A stretch of DNA of 28,833 nt from Clostridium sp. CAG:413 (GTDB taxonomy: Bacteria > Bacillota > Clostridia > Oscillospirales > Acutalibacteraceae). Location: NCBI GenBank assembly GCA_000431775.1, contig FR888191.1:1-28833 (forward strand), written 5' to 3'. This document shows positions 23,395 to 28,833 of this stretch, in pieces. Numbering within the stretch: the first letter of the stretch is position 1; every line of letters begins with the position of its first letter. The position numbers and the translations under genes were made by a program. The notes beneath the pieces were generated by a model. That model made no database searches. It was not told where the DNA came from and saw nothing but the letters and a program-made list of their open reading frames with translations.

Positions 23395-24857
23395 GGAGCA
23401 GCGGAATACTTCTGCATATCACCTCGCTTCCGTCCCCCTACGGCATAGGCTCGCTCGGCAAGGCGGCGTATGAATTCGTCGATTTCCTGCGCTCGGCGGG
23501 TCAGAAATATTGGCAGATACTGCCGCTGAACCCCACGGGCTTCGGCAATTCGCCCTATCAGTCGTTCTCCGCCTTTGCGGGCAACCCTTATCTGATCGAC
23601 CTTGACCTGTTTGCCGAGGACGGCCTGCTCGACAGGGCGGAATACGAGGGCGCGGAGTGGGGGAACGACCCCGAGAGCGTGGATTACGGCATACTGTATG
23701 AGAAGCGAACCGCCGTGCTGCACAGGGCTTTTGAGAGTTTCAAGCCGAATGAGGAGTTCGAGACGTTCTGCGCCGAGAACGAGCATTGGCTCGAGGATTA
23801 TGCGCTCTTCACGGCGATAAAAGCCTCCCTCGGCGGCAGACCGTGGTACGATTGGCCGTCGGGGCTTAAAATGCGCGACCCGCAGGCGATGATAAGCGCC
23901 CGTTCGCTGCTCAGCGAGGAGATAATTTTCCGCAAAGCGGAGCAATTCTGGTTCTTTCGCCAGTGGGAGCGGCTGAAAAGCTATGCAAATTCAAGCGGGG
24001 TCGGCATTATCGGCGACCTGCCTATTTATGTGGCGCACGACAGCGCCGATGTGTGGGCGGAGCCGGGGCTTTTTATGCTCGACGATTCTCTCGAACCTAC
24101 CCTCGTGGCGGGTGTGCCGCCCGACGGCTTCAACTCAAAGGGTCAGCTCTGGGGCAACCCCGTCTTTGACTGGGAGCATATCCGCAGCGACGGTTACCGC
24201 TGGTGGATAAGGCGCACGGCGCATTCGCTCAGGCTCTGCGACCGATTGAGGATAGACCATTTCAGGGGCTTTTCGTCCTTTTACGCCGTCCCGGGCGGCA
24301 TGGAGGACGCCGTCAACGGCAGATGGTATAAGGGCGTCGGGGTTGAGCTTTTTGAGAAGATAGAAGCGGCGCTCGGCAAAATAGACATCATCGCCGAGGA
24401 TCTCGGCTACATTGACGACGGCGTGATATCCTTGCTCGCCGAAACGGGCTTCCCCGGCATGAAGATATTGCAATTTGCCTTTGACAGCCGTGAGAACAGC
24501 GACTATCTGCCGCACAATTACGGCAGGAACTGCGTCGCCTATATCGGCACTCACGATAACGACACCCTTGCGGGTTGGTTCGCCTCCGCGCCGCCCGAGG
24601 ACGTGCGCTTCGCAAAGGAGTATCTGCGCCTGAACGAGGCCGAGGGGCTGAACGAGGGCGTAATAAAATCTCTGCTCGCCTGCACGACGGATACCGTTAT
24701 CATCACCATGCAGGATCTGCTGTGTCTCGGCTCAGAGGCGCGGATGAATACGCCCTCAACCCTCGGCGGTAATTGGCAGTGGCGCATGGCTCGTGGAGCG
24801 GCGAACGGCGAGCTGGCGGCGCGGCTTCGGCACTTGACGGAGCTTTACAGGCGGTGA
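23391..24857 (+). CDS. malQ: 4-alpha-glucanotransferase (amylomaltase, GH77)
   Basis: A 488-residue cytoplasmic GH77 enzyme that shuffles alpha-1,4-glucan chains, turning maltodextrins into longer glucans and glucose. The N-terminus (RSSGILLHITSLPSPYGIGSLG) and LPLNPTGFGNSPYQSFSAFAGNP are hallmarks. The catalytic residues are Asp289 in RIDHFRG (nucleophile), Glu336 in IIAEDLG (acid/base) and Asp389 in THDNDT (transition-state stabiliser), in step with Asp293, Glu340 and Asp395 of the Thermus enzyme. PWYDWP and the GVPPDGFNSKGQLWGNPVFDW block are also present. The ATG overlaps the ATPase stop as ATGA, so it is translationally coupled. Its presence in the operon points to alpha-glucan oligosaccharides as the imported sugar. 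No maltose phosphorylase, pullulanase or LacI-type regulator is in the operon. Confidence 0.96.
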   Translation: MRSSGILLHITSLPSPYGIGSLGKAAYEFVDFLRSAGQKYWQILPLNPTGFGNSPYQSFSAFAGNPYLIDLDLFAEDGLLDRAEYEGAEWGNDPESVDYGILYEKRTAVLHRAFESFKPNEEFETFCAENEHWLEDYALFTAIKASLGGRPWYDWPSGLKMRDPQAMISARSLLSEEIIFRKAEQFWFFRQWERLKSYANSSGVGIIGDLPIYVAHDSADVWAEPGLFMLDDSLEPTLVAGVPPDGFNSKGQLWGNPVFDWEHIRSDGYRWWIRRTAHSLRLCDRLRIDHFRGFSSFYAVPGGMEDAVNGRWYKGVGVELFEKIEAALGKIDIIAEDLGYIDDGVISLLAETGFPGMKILQFAFDSRENSDYLPHNYGRNCVAYIGTHDNDTLAGWFASAPPEDVRFAKEYLRLNEAEGLNEGVIKSLLACTTDTVIITMQDLLCLGSEARMNTPSTLGGNWQWRMARGAANGELAARLRHLTELYRR

Positions 24858-24897
24858 ATTGCAAATTTCTTTTGCATTCGCACACGAAATATGTTAG

Positions 24898-24938
24898 AAT
24901 GATACAGAGGAGAAAAAATCCCCCTGTATCATTTTGTT
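24898..24938 (+). terminator. Terminator of the ABC-malQ operon
   Basis: AATGATACAG (24898-24907) pairs perfectly with CTGTATCATT (24924-24933), extended by GG/CC after one mismatch, and is followed by TTTGTT. It lies 40 bases after the malQ stop. Confidence 0.75.
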
Positions 24939-24942
24939 ATGT

Positions 24943-24962
24943 CAAAAAACCTGCGTTTTTTG
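24943..24962. other. Perfect A/T-rich hairpin in the malQ-pgi gap
   Basis: CAAAAAAC (24943-24950) and GTTTTTTG (24955-24962) are perfect inverted copies around a CTGC loop. It may be a second terminator stem or a coincidence in low-complexity sequence. Confidence 0.4.
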
Positions 24963-24994
24963 GCGAAATAACCGATATTTTTTCCTTTTAGGTG

Positions 24995-25023
24995 TTGCAA
25001 TAAAGTAACTTATAGGTTAAAAT
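24995..25023 (+). promoter_or_regulatory. Promoter of pgi
   Basis: TTGCAA, 17 bases, TAAAAT, 39 bases before the pgi start codon. A further TATAAT-like stretch follows at about 25032. Confidence 0.65.
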
Positions 25024-25062
25024 ATATAAGATTATAATAGCAAAGCTATGGGGGTTTGAAAG

Positions 25063-26400
25063 ATGGCTTTAAAGCTCAATCTGAATTACGTCGGCAAATA
25101 CGCCGATGAAGAGAAATTCGATTCCATGCGTTCGGAGGTCTCCGCAGCGCACAAAATGCTCACCGAGGGCACGGGTCTCGGCAGTGATTTCCTCGGCTGG
25201 CTCGACCTGCCCGTTAATTACGACAAGGACGAATTCCGCCGAATCAAAGAGAGCGCAGAGAAGATAAAGAAGGATTCCGAGGTGCTCGTAGTGCTCGGTA
25301 TCGGCGGCTCCTACCTCGGCGCGAGAGCGGTTATCGAATTCATCAAGTCAAATAATTACAATCTCCTTAAAAAGGACACGCCCGATATCTATTTTGGCGG
25401 CAACACCATCAGCTCGAGCGCCGTTGCGGAGCTTATGCAGCTCATCGACGGCAGAGATTTCTCGATAAACGTCATTTCAAAGTCCGGCACCACCACCGAG
25501 CCTGCCATCGCTTTCCGTATCTTCAAGGAAATCCTTGAGAAGAAATACGGCAAAGAAGAGGCGGCTAAGAGGATATATGTCACTACCGACAGGCAGAAGG
25601 GCGCTCTCAAGGCGCTTGCCGATGCCGAGGGATACGAGACCTTCGTAGTTCCCGATGATGTCGGCGGCAGATATTCGGTGCTCACCGCAGTCGGCCTGCT
25701 GCCGATAGCGGTTGCGGGCATTGATATCGACGCTCTCATGCAGGGCGCGGCGGACGCCAGAGAGGCTTATGCCTCCGACGATCTCGACAATAACGACTGC
25801 TACAGATACGCTGCGGTCAGGAATATGCTCTACCGTGACGGCAAGGCTATTGAGATGCTCGCCGCATACGAGCCCTCGATGACCCTGTGGTGCGAGTGGT
25901 TCAAGCAGCTCTTCGGCGAGAGCGAGGGCAAGGACGGCAAGGGTCTGTTCCCCGCCTCCGCGATCTTCTCGACCGACCTGCACTCCCTCGGCCAGTATAT
26001 CCAGCAGGGCGAGCGCTGCCTGTTTGAGACGGTTCTTTGGGTCAAGGAGCCCAAGACCGACGTCGAGATAGGCTTTGAAGAGGCGAACGGCGACGGCCTC
26101 AACTTCGTTGCGGGCAAGACAGTCCACTATGTCAACCGCAAGGCTTTTGAGGGCACGGTGCTCGCGCACACCGACGGCGATGTGCCCAACATTATCCTTG
26201 AGCTTGATAAACAGGATGAATATAACCTCGGTTATATGATATATTTCTTTGAGAAGGCGTGCGGCCTCTCGGGCTACCTGCTCGGGGTCAATCCCTTCGA
26301 CCAGCCCGGCGTCGAGAGCTACAAAAAGAATATGTTTGCGCTTCTCGGCAAGCCCGGCTACGAGGCCGCGAAAGCGGCTCTTGAGGCAAGGCTCAACTGA
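25063..26400 (+). CDS. pgi: Glucose-6-phosphate isomerase
   Basis: The glycolytic enzyme interconverting glucose 6-phosphate and fructose 6-phosphate. The 445-residue length fits the short Firmicutes/Thermotoga form. Visible motifs are [16 protein letters not shown] (78-93), the phosphosugar-binding [10 protein letters not shown] (139-148), [16 protein letters not shown] (199-214), [13 protein letters not shown] with the catalytic-type Glu288, [13 protein letters not shown] with His307, and [14 protein letters not shown] near the C-terminus with the conserved Lys. The ATG has GGGGG nine bases upstream and its own promoter. It lies downstream of the maltodextrin operon, for which it processes glucose phosphate. 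The small P-loop gene follows after 28 bases without a terminator. Confidence 0.97.
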   Translation: MALKLNLNYVGKYADEEKFDSMRSEVSAAHKMLTEGTGLGSDFLGWLDLPVNYDKDEFRRIKESAEKIKKDSEVLVVLGIGGSYLGARAVIEFIKSNNYNLLKKDTPDIYFGGNTISSSAVAELMQLIDGRDFSINVISKSGTTTEPAIAFRIFKEILEKKYGKEEAAKRIYVTTDRQKGALKALADAEGYETFVVPDDVGGRYSVLTAVGLLPIAVAGIDIDALMQGAADAREAYASDDLDNNDCYRYAAVRNMLYRDGKAIEMLAAYEPSMTLWCEWFKQLFGESEGKDGKGLFPASAIFSTDLHSLGQYIQQGERCLFETVLWVKEPKTDVEIGFEEANGDGLNFVAGKTVHYVNRKAFEGTVLAHTDGDVPNIILELDKQDEYNLGYMIYFFEKACGLSGYLLGVNPFDQPGVESYKKNMFALLGKPGYEAAKAALEARLN

Positions 26401-26428
26401 AATTCAGAATTCTTTAGGAGGAACAAAA

Positions 26429-26845
26429 ATGATCTATCTTATTCTCGGCAACAAAGGCTCAGGCAAGACCAAGAGGCTCATCGACCTCGTTAACGCAGCG
26501 GTTGAGAAGTCCAACGGCAACGTAGTCTGCATCGAAAAGGAAAGGCTCCTTACCTACAATGTCAACTACCGTGCAAGGCTCGTTGAGACCGACCACTACG
26601 GCATCAGCGGCTACGATGCGTTCTACGGCTTCCTCAGCGGCATAATCGCAGGCGACCACGACATAACCGACGTCCTCGTTGACGCCACCCTCAAGATCGG
26701 CGGAAAGGATTACGAGGCTCTCACTTGCTTCCTTGAGAAGGTCGCAAAGCTCAGCAAGATCGCTGAGCAGGATTTCACCTTCACCATTTCGGCAGATGAA
26801 GCAGAGCTTCCGGCGAAAATATTTGAGTTCTGCGAAAAAATCTGA
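26429..26845 (+). CDS. Small P-loop ATP-binding protein of unknown function
   Basis: A 138-residue protein with an N-terminal Walker A motif, ILGNKGSGKT (residues 5-14), and a Walker B-like hydrophobic strand ending in Asp, DVLVDATLKI (81-90). The size resembles thymidine-kinase-like or twitching-motility ATPase fragments, and similar small P-loop proteins in Clostridia are usually annotated only as ATP-binding or hypothetical. I see no LSGGQ, no lid arginine cluster and no membrane helix. The start is ATG 26429 with AGGAGG eight bases upstream; the frame extends upstream within pgi but that part is not real. It is 28 bases after pgi and likely cotranscribed. The substrate and role are unknown. 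Confidence 0.75.
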   Translation: MIYLILGNKGSGKTKRLIDLVNAAVEKSNGNVVCIEKERLLTYNVNYRARLVETDHYGISGYDAFYGFLSGIIAGDHDITDVLVDATLKIGGKDYEALTCFLEKVAKLSKIAEQDFTFTISADEAELPAKIFEFCEKI

Positions 26846-26854
26846 ATATTTTAG

Positions 26855-26883
26855 TTGACAAATCATGCAGATAACTATATAAT
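26855..26883 (+). promoter_or_regulatory. Consensus promoter of the yceD-rpmF operon
   Basis: TTGACA, 17 bases, TATAAT, identical to consensus. It begins nine bases after the stop of the preceding gene and ends 28 bases before the DUF177 start. Confidence 0.9.
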
Positions 26884-26898
26884 ATTTGGTGCATGATT
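26861..26898. repeat. Perfect 9-bp inverted repeat around the -10 element
   Basis: AATCATGCA (26861-26869) and TGCATGATT (26890-26898) are perfect inverted copies 20 bases apart. The left arm directly follows the -35 hexamer and the right arm covers the probable transcription start. The layout fits a repressor operator, but no known box is recognised. Confidence 0.55.
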
Positions 26899-26911
26899 TT
26901 AGGTGCAAATT

Positions 26912-27406
26912 ATGATTTTGGATTTAGAGTCTGTTTTTAATACCGAAGGGTTGGTTAAGGACTTCGATTTTGAGCTTGACCTGTCTCAGGAGGAGCTCAG
27001 CGGAGTGAAGCCTTTTACAACACCCGTTCGGGTCAGCGGTAGCGTTGGCAACCATACCGGCGTGGTCGAGCTGAACGCAGTGGCCGAGCCGGTGCTCGAG
27101 CTTAATTGCGACCGCTGCGCCAAGCCCATCACCGTCCCGCTTCAGATCAAGATATTCCACACACTTGTCACTCATCTGAATGACGAGACCAACGACGAGC
27201 TGCTGCTCATCAACGAGCTTCGTTTCGATGTGGGCGCATTGGTGACGGAGGATATCTTCCTCGAGCTTCCCGCAAAGTTCCTTTGCAGCGAAGATTGCAA
27301 GGGCGTTTGCCCCAAGTGCGGCAAAGACCTCAACACAGGTTCATGCAGCTGCTCCAAAGAGACGGATCCCCGCCTTGATGTACTTAAGCAGCTTCTGGAT
27401 AATTAA
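26912..27406 (+). CDS. DUF177 family protein (YceD-like)
   Basis: A 164-residue soluble protein of the DUF177/YceD family, nearly always encoded just before rpmF and linked to 23S rRNA or large-subunit maturation in bacteria and plants. The family core LNCDRCAKPITVPLQIKI is seen near residues 70-87. The C-terminus carries LCSEDCKGVCPKCGKDLNTGSCSC, a cysteine cluster (about residues 128-151) that could bind zinc, as in many Firmicutes members. I start at ATG 26912 because AGGTG lies six bases upstream; a GTG at 26903 is within that ribosome site. A consensus promoter lies just upstream and rpmF follows after 53 bases. Confidence 0.9.
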   Translation: MILDLESVFNTEGLVKDFDFELDLSQEELSGVKPFTTPVRVSGSVGNHTGVVELNAVAEPVLELNCDRCAKPITVPLQIKIFHTLVTHLNDETNDELLLINELRFDVGALVTEDIFLELPAKFLCSEDCKGVCPKCGKDLNTGSCSCSKETDPRLDVLKQLLDN

Positions 27407-27459
27407 ATCAAAAACCTAATCGGTTTTATAAAAGCACAAAGTTAAGGAGGTGCTCAAAG

Positions 27460-27642
27460 ATGGCAGTCCCCAAGAGAAGAGTTTCCAAGGCAAGAAGAGA
27501 TAAGAGACGCTCCAACGTCTGGAAAATGTCTGCTCCCCAGCTTGAAAAGTGCTCAAACTGCGGCGCATACAAGAGATCACACAGACTTTGCCCCGAATGT
27601 GGCTATTATAACGGCAAGCAGGTAGTTGTTAAGGAAGCATAA
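27460..27642 (+). CDS. rpmF: 50S ribosomal protein L32
   Basis: A 60-residue ribosomal protein. The basic N-terminus MAVPKRRVSKARRDKRRSN and the zinc-ribbon pairs CSNC and CPEC (residues 27-30 and 40-43, LEKCSNCGAYKRSHRLCPECGYY) identify L32 of the cysteine-containing, zinc-binding type. The ribosome site AAGGAGGTG is very strong. It is the second gene of the DUF177 operon. In many bacteria plsX and fab genes follow rpmF; here a terminator comes instead. Confidence 0.98.
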   Translation: MAVPKRRVSKARRDKRRSNVWKMSAPQLEKCSNCGAYKRSHRLCPECGYYNGKQVVVKEA

Positions 27643-27655
27643 GTCAAAATAAAGC

Positions 27656-27690
27656 GGCAGAGATTTTTAACTCTGCCTTTTATTTTTTTA
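27656..27690 (+). terminator. Terminator of the yceD-rpmF operon
   Basis: GGCAGAG (27656-27662) pairs with CTCTGCC (27671-27677) and is followed by TTTTATTTTTTT. It lies 14 bases after the L32 stop. Confidence 0.9.
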
Positions 27691-27697
27691 AAACGAG

Positions 27698-27738
27698 ACC
27701 GGCCGAAGGAGTTTTGCTCTTTCGACCGGTGTTTTTTG
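27698..27738. terminator. Second, bidirectional terminator
   Basis: ACCGGCCGAAGGAG (27698-27711) pairs with CTCTTTCGACCGGT (27717-27730), a 14-bp stem with one mismatch and one G-U pair and a five-base loop. The plus strand continues GTTTTTTG and the minus strand CTCGTTTT. It can end the epimerase transcript and back up the rpmF terminator. Confidence 0.8.
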
Positions 27739-27739
27739 T

Positions 27740-28585
27740 TTATTTGATTATCTCCGCAGTCCATGAGAATTCAAAGCTGCCGCCCATGTCGAGACGCTGA
27801 ATCCCTCTCTTCTTTGAGATATCGTCCTTGACCTCGCGACCGTCGTTCACGCCGTACCAAGGCTCGAGGCAGACATAGGGTGCGCCGGGCTTAGCCCAGA
27901 TGCCGAGGAACGGGCAGTCGCCAAAGGTGAATTCTATCTCGTTATCGCCTTTTATCCTCAGATTCTTTGACTTGATGCCCGAGAGGATGAGGGCGTCCGC
28001 CTTGAAGATATCCTCGGTTATCACGATATCGTGGCTGTTCTCGATGAGCGGGAATTTTTTGTCGATTATAAGGTTGTCGCTGTCGATGCGCTCGGTTTCG
28101 AGCGTTTCGGGCTGCTCAAATTCGATAACGTCACCCACCTTGCAGTTGAAGCCGGGATGCGCGCCGATCGAGAAATACATTTCGCCGCTCGTTTTATTAA
28201 TGACCGTCATGGTGTTGACGAGCGACTTGCCCTTCAGCTCAAAAGCGACCAAAAGCTCGAATTCAAACGGATAGCTTTTCAGCGTGTTTTCGTCGCTCTC
28301 AAGGCTGAATATCGCCTTTGCGCCCGAGCATTCCTTGACCTTGAACGGCAGCTTGCGGGCAAGGCCATGCTTCGGCATTGTGTATTTGACGCCGTTGTAA
28401 TAATAGGTGTCGTTGATGAGCTGGCCGATTATCGGGAAGAGCACGGGAGCCTGACCGTACCAGATCTCGGTGCGGCCGTACCAAATATACTCCTTGCCGT
28501 TCTCCTTTGAGACGAGCGAATGGAGCTGAGCGCCCATATCGTCTATCTCGCAGGTGAGATATTCATTCTCTATCTTGTGAAGCAT
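27740..28585 (-). CDS. Aldose 1-epimerase family protein (LacX-like)
   Basis: A 281-residue cytoplasmic protein of the galactose mutarotase superfamily, beta-sandwich fold. Blocks typical of the LacX/YeaD-like branch are EYLTCEIDDMGAQLHSLVSKENGKEYIW (residues 7-34), LFPIIGQLINDTYYYNG (49-65), MPKHGLARKLPFKV with the family's conserved His near residue 73, SIGAHPGFNC with a second conserved His near 142, and CLEPWYGVND near 245, whose Glu matches the catalytic base position. It probably interconverts sugar anomers; the sugar is not known. The start is ATG 28585 with GGAGA about six bases upstream, ten bases after the stop of the MATE gene, so the two are in one minus-strand operon. Confidence 0.88.
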   Translation of the reverse strand: MLHKIENEYLTCEIDDMGAQLHSLVSKENGKEYIWYGRTEIWYGQAPVLFPIIGQLINDTYYYNGVKYTMPKHGLARKLPFKVKECSGAKAIFSLESDENTLKSYPFEFELLVAFELKGKSLVNTMTVINKTSGEMYFSIGAHPGFNCKVGDVIEFEQPETLETERIDSDNLIIDKKFPLIENSHDIVITEDIFKADALILSGIKSKNLRIKGDNEIEFTFGDCPFLGIWAKPGAPYVCLEPWYGVNDGREVKDDISKKRGIQRLDMGGSFEFSWTAEIIK

Positions 28586-28595
28586 GGTGATTCTC

Positions 28596-28833
28596 CTATC
28601 TGTCCGTTAGATTTCTTATCCACTTCTTGCTCTTGAAGCGGATAAGGCTGAGTATGATCTTAGGTATATCCTCGCACATATACATGGCGATTATCAGGTA
28701 AACGAAATCGACCTTTGCCACGAGGCCGAGGTAGCATACGACCGGCACGCCGATGAGGTAGAGCGACAGGCAGTCATAAAGTATGCCTATCTTGGTGTCG
28801 CCGCCCGCCCTGAATGTGCCGACTATCAGGGTG
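28596..28833 (-). CDS. MATE efflux family transporter, C-terminal part only
   Basis: The last 78 codons of a minus-strand gene cut off by the right edge of the window. The residues IVGTFRAGGDTKIGILYD, followed by two hydrophobic segments and the ending KSKKWIRNLTDR, match the usual C-terminus of MATE family Na+- or H+-driven multidrug exporters (the FRAGGDT and RWIRNLT-like blocks are typical of the Firmicutes branch). The beginning of the gene is outside the window, so its length, start and substrate cannot be judged. It is upstream of and probably cotranscribed with the epimerase gene. Confidence 0.85.
   Translation of the reverse strand, partial: TLIVGTFRAGGDTKIGILYDCLSLYLIGVPVVCYLGLVAKVDFVYLIIAMYMCEDIPKIILSLIRFKSKKWIRNLTDR

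Noticed and set aside
24872..24900. TTGCAT, 17 bases, TAGAAT: a promoter-like pair just after malQ.
   Set aside because: The predicted start would fall within the malQ terminator hairpin, so a transcript from it would have no purpose; likely a chance match in A/T-rich DNA.
1..28833. Search for CRISPR repeats, insertion sequences, integrases, toxin-antitoxin pairs and defence genes.
   Set aside because: None seen on either strand; the tRNA gene has no integrase or repeated 3' end beside it, so no integrated element is supported.

Overview
This 28.8 kb stretch looks like chromosomal DNA from a low-redundancy, moderately GC-rich Clostridia member (Bacillota), most likely an uncultured gut Oscillospirales/Ruminococcaceae-type bacterium. 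The reasons are strong AGGAGG-type ribosome sites, TTGACA/TATAAT promoters with 17-bp spacers, a SAM-I riboswitch in front of metK, a DUF177-rpmF pair, a BspA-type leucine-rich-repeat lipoprotein, and a DUF5685/J-domain-like cassette of a type I recall from Clostridia. The genus is inference. I see no phage genes, transposases, integrases, CRISPR arrays or rRNA. No stretch above about 260 bases lacks a gene, and all the longer gaps carry promoters, terminators or RNA elements.

Layout. 1-3.3 kb: tRNA-Leu(CAA) on the minus strand with its own promoter and terminator, then a large YfhO-type membrane protein. 3.36-7.94 kb, minus strand: an ArsB/NhaD-type ion transporter, then an araA-FGGY kinase operon for L-arabinose. 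8.1-10.8 kb: a small LRR lipoprotein, an AGCS amino-acid:sodium symporter and an AlkD-type DNA glycosylase. The symporter start sits directly behind (and inside) a terminator-like hairpin. 10.8-13.1 kb: a candidate minus-strand small RNA, then a three-gene cassette (DUF5685 protein, J-domain-like protein with a cysteine-rich tail, small membrane protein). 13.1-16.7 kb: an operon of a GH109-like Gfo/Idh/MocA protein, a BadF-type sugar kinase and a GH4 6-phospho-glycosidase. 16.7-19.1 kb: consensus promoter, SAM-I riboswitch, metK and a DPM-like glycosyltransferase. 19.2-24.9 kb: a complete CUT1 sugar ABC importer with its own ATPase plus 4-alpha-glucanotransferase MalQ. 25-26.8 kb: pgi and a small P-loop protein. 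26.9-27.6 kb: DUF177 (YceD) and rpmF. 27.7-28.8 kb, minus strand: an aldose 1-epimerase-like gene and the 3' end of a MATE transporter gene running off the right edge.

Together the genes describe a saccharolytic anaerobe: arabinose to ribulose-5-phosphate (araA plus kinase), maltodextrin import and processing (ABC plus MalQ, then pgi), and a glycoside or amino-sugar module in which a cytoplasmic kinase sits beside a phospho-glycosidase with no PTS gene in view. The least understood parts are the DUF5685/J-like/membrane cassette with the neighbouring candidate sRNA, and the kinase-GH4-GH109-like operon. All functional assignments come from reading motifs by eye; no database search was run.
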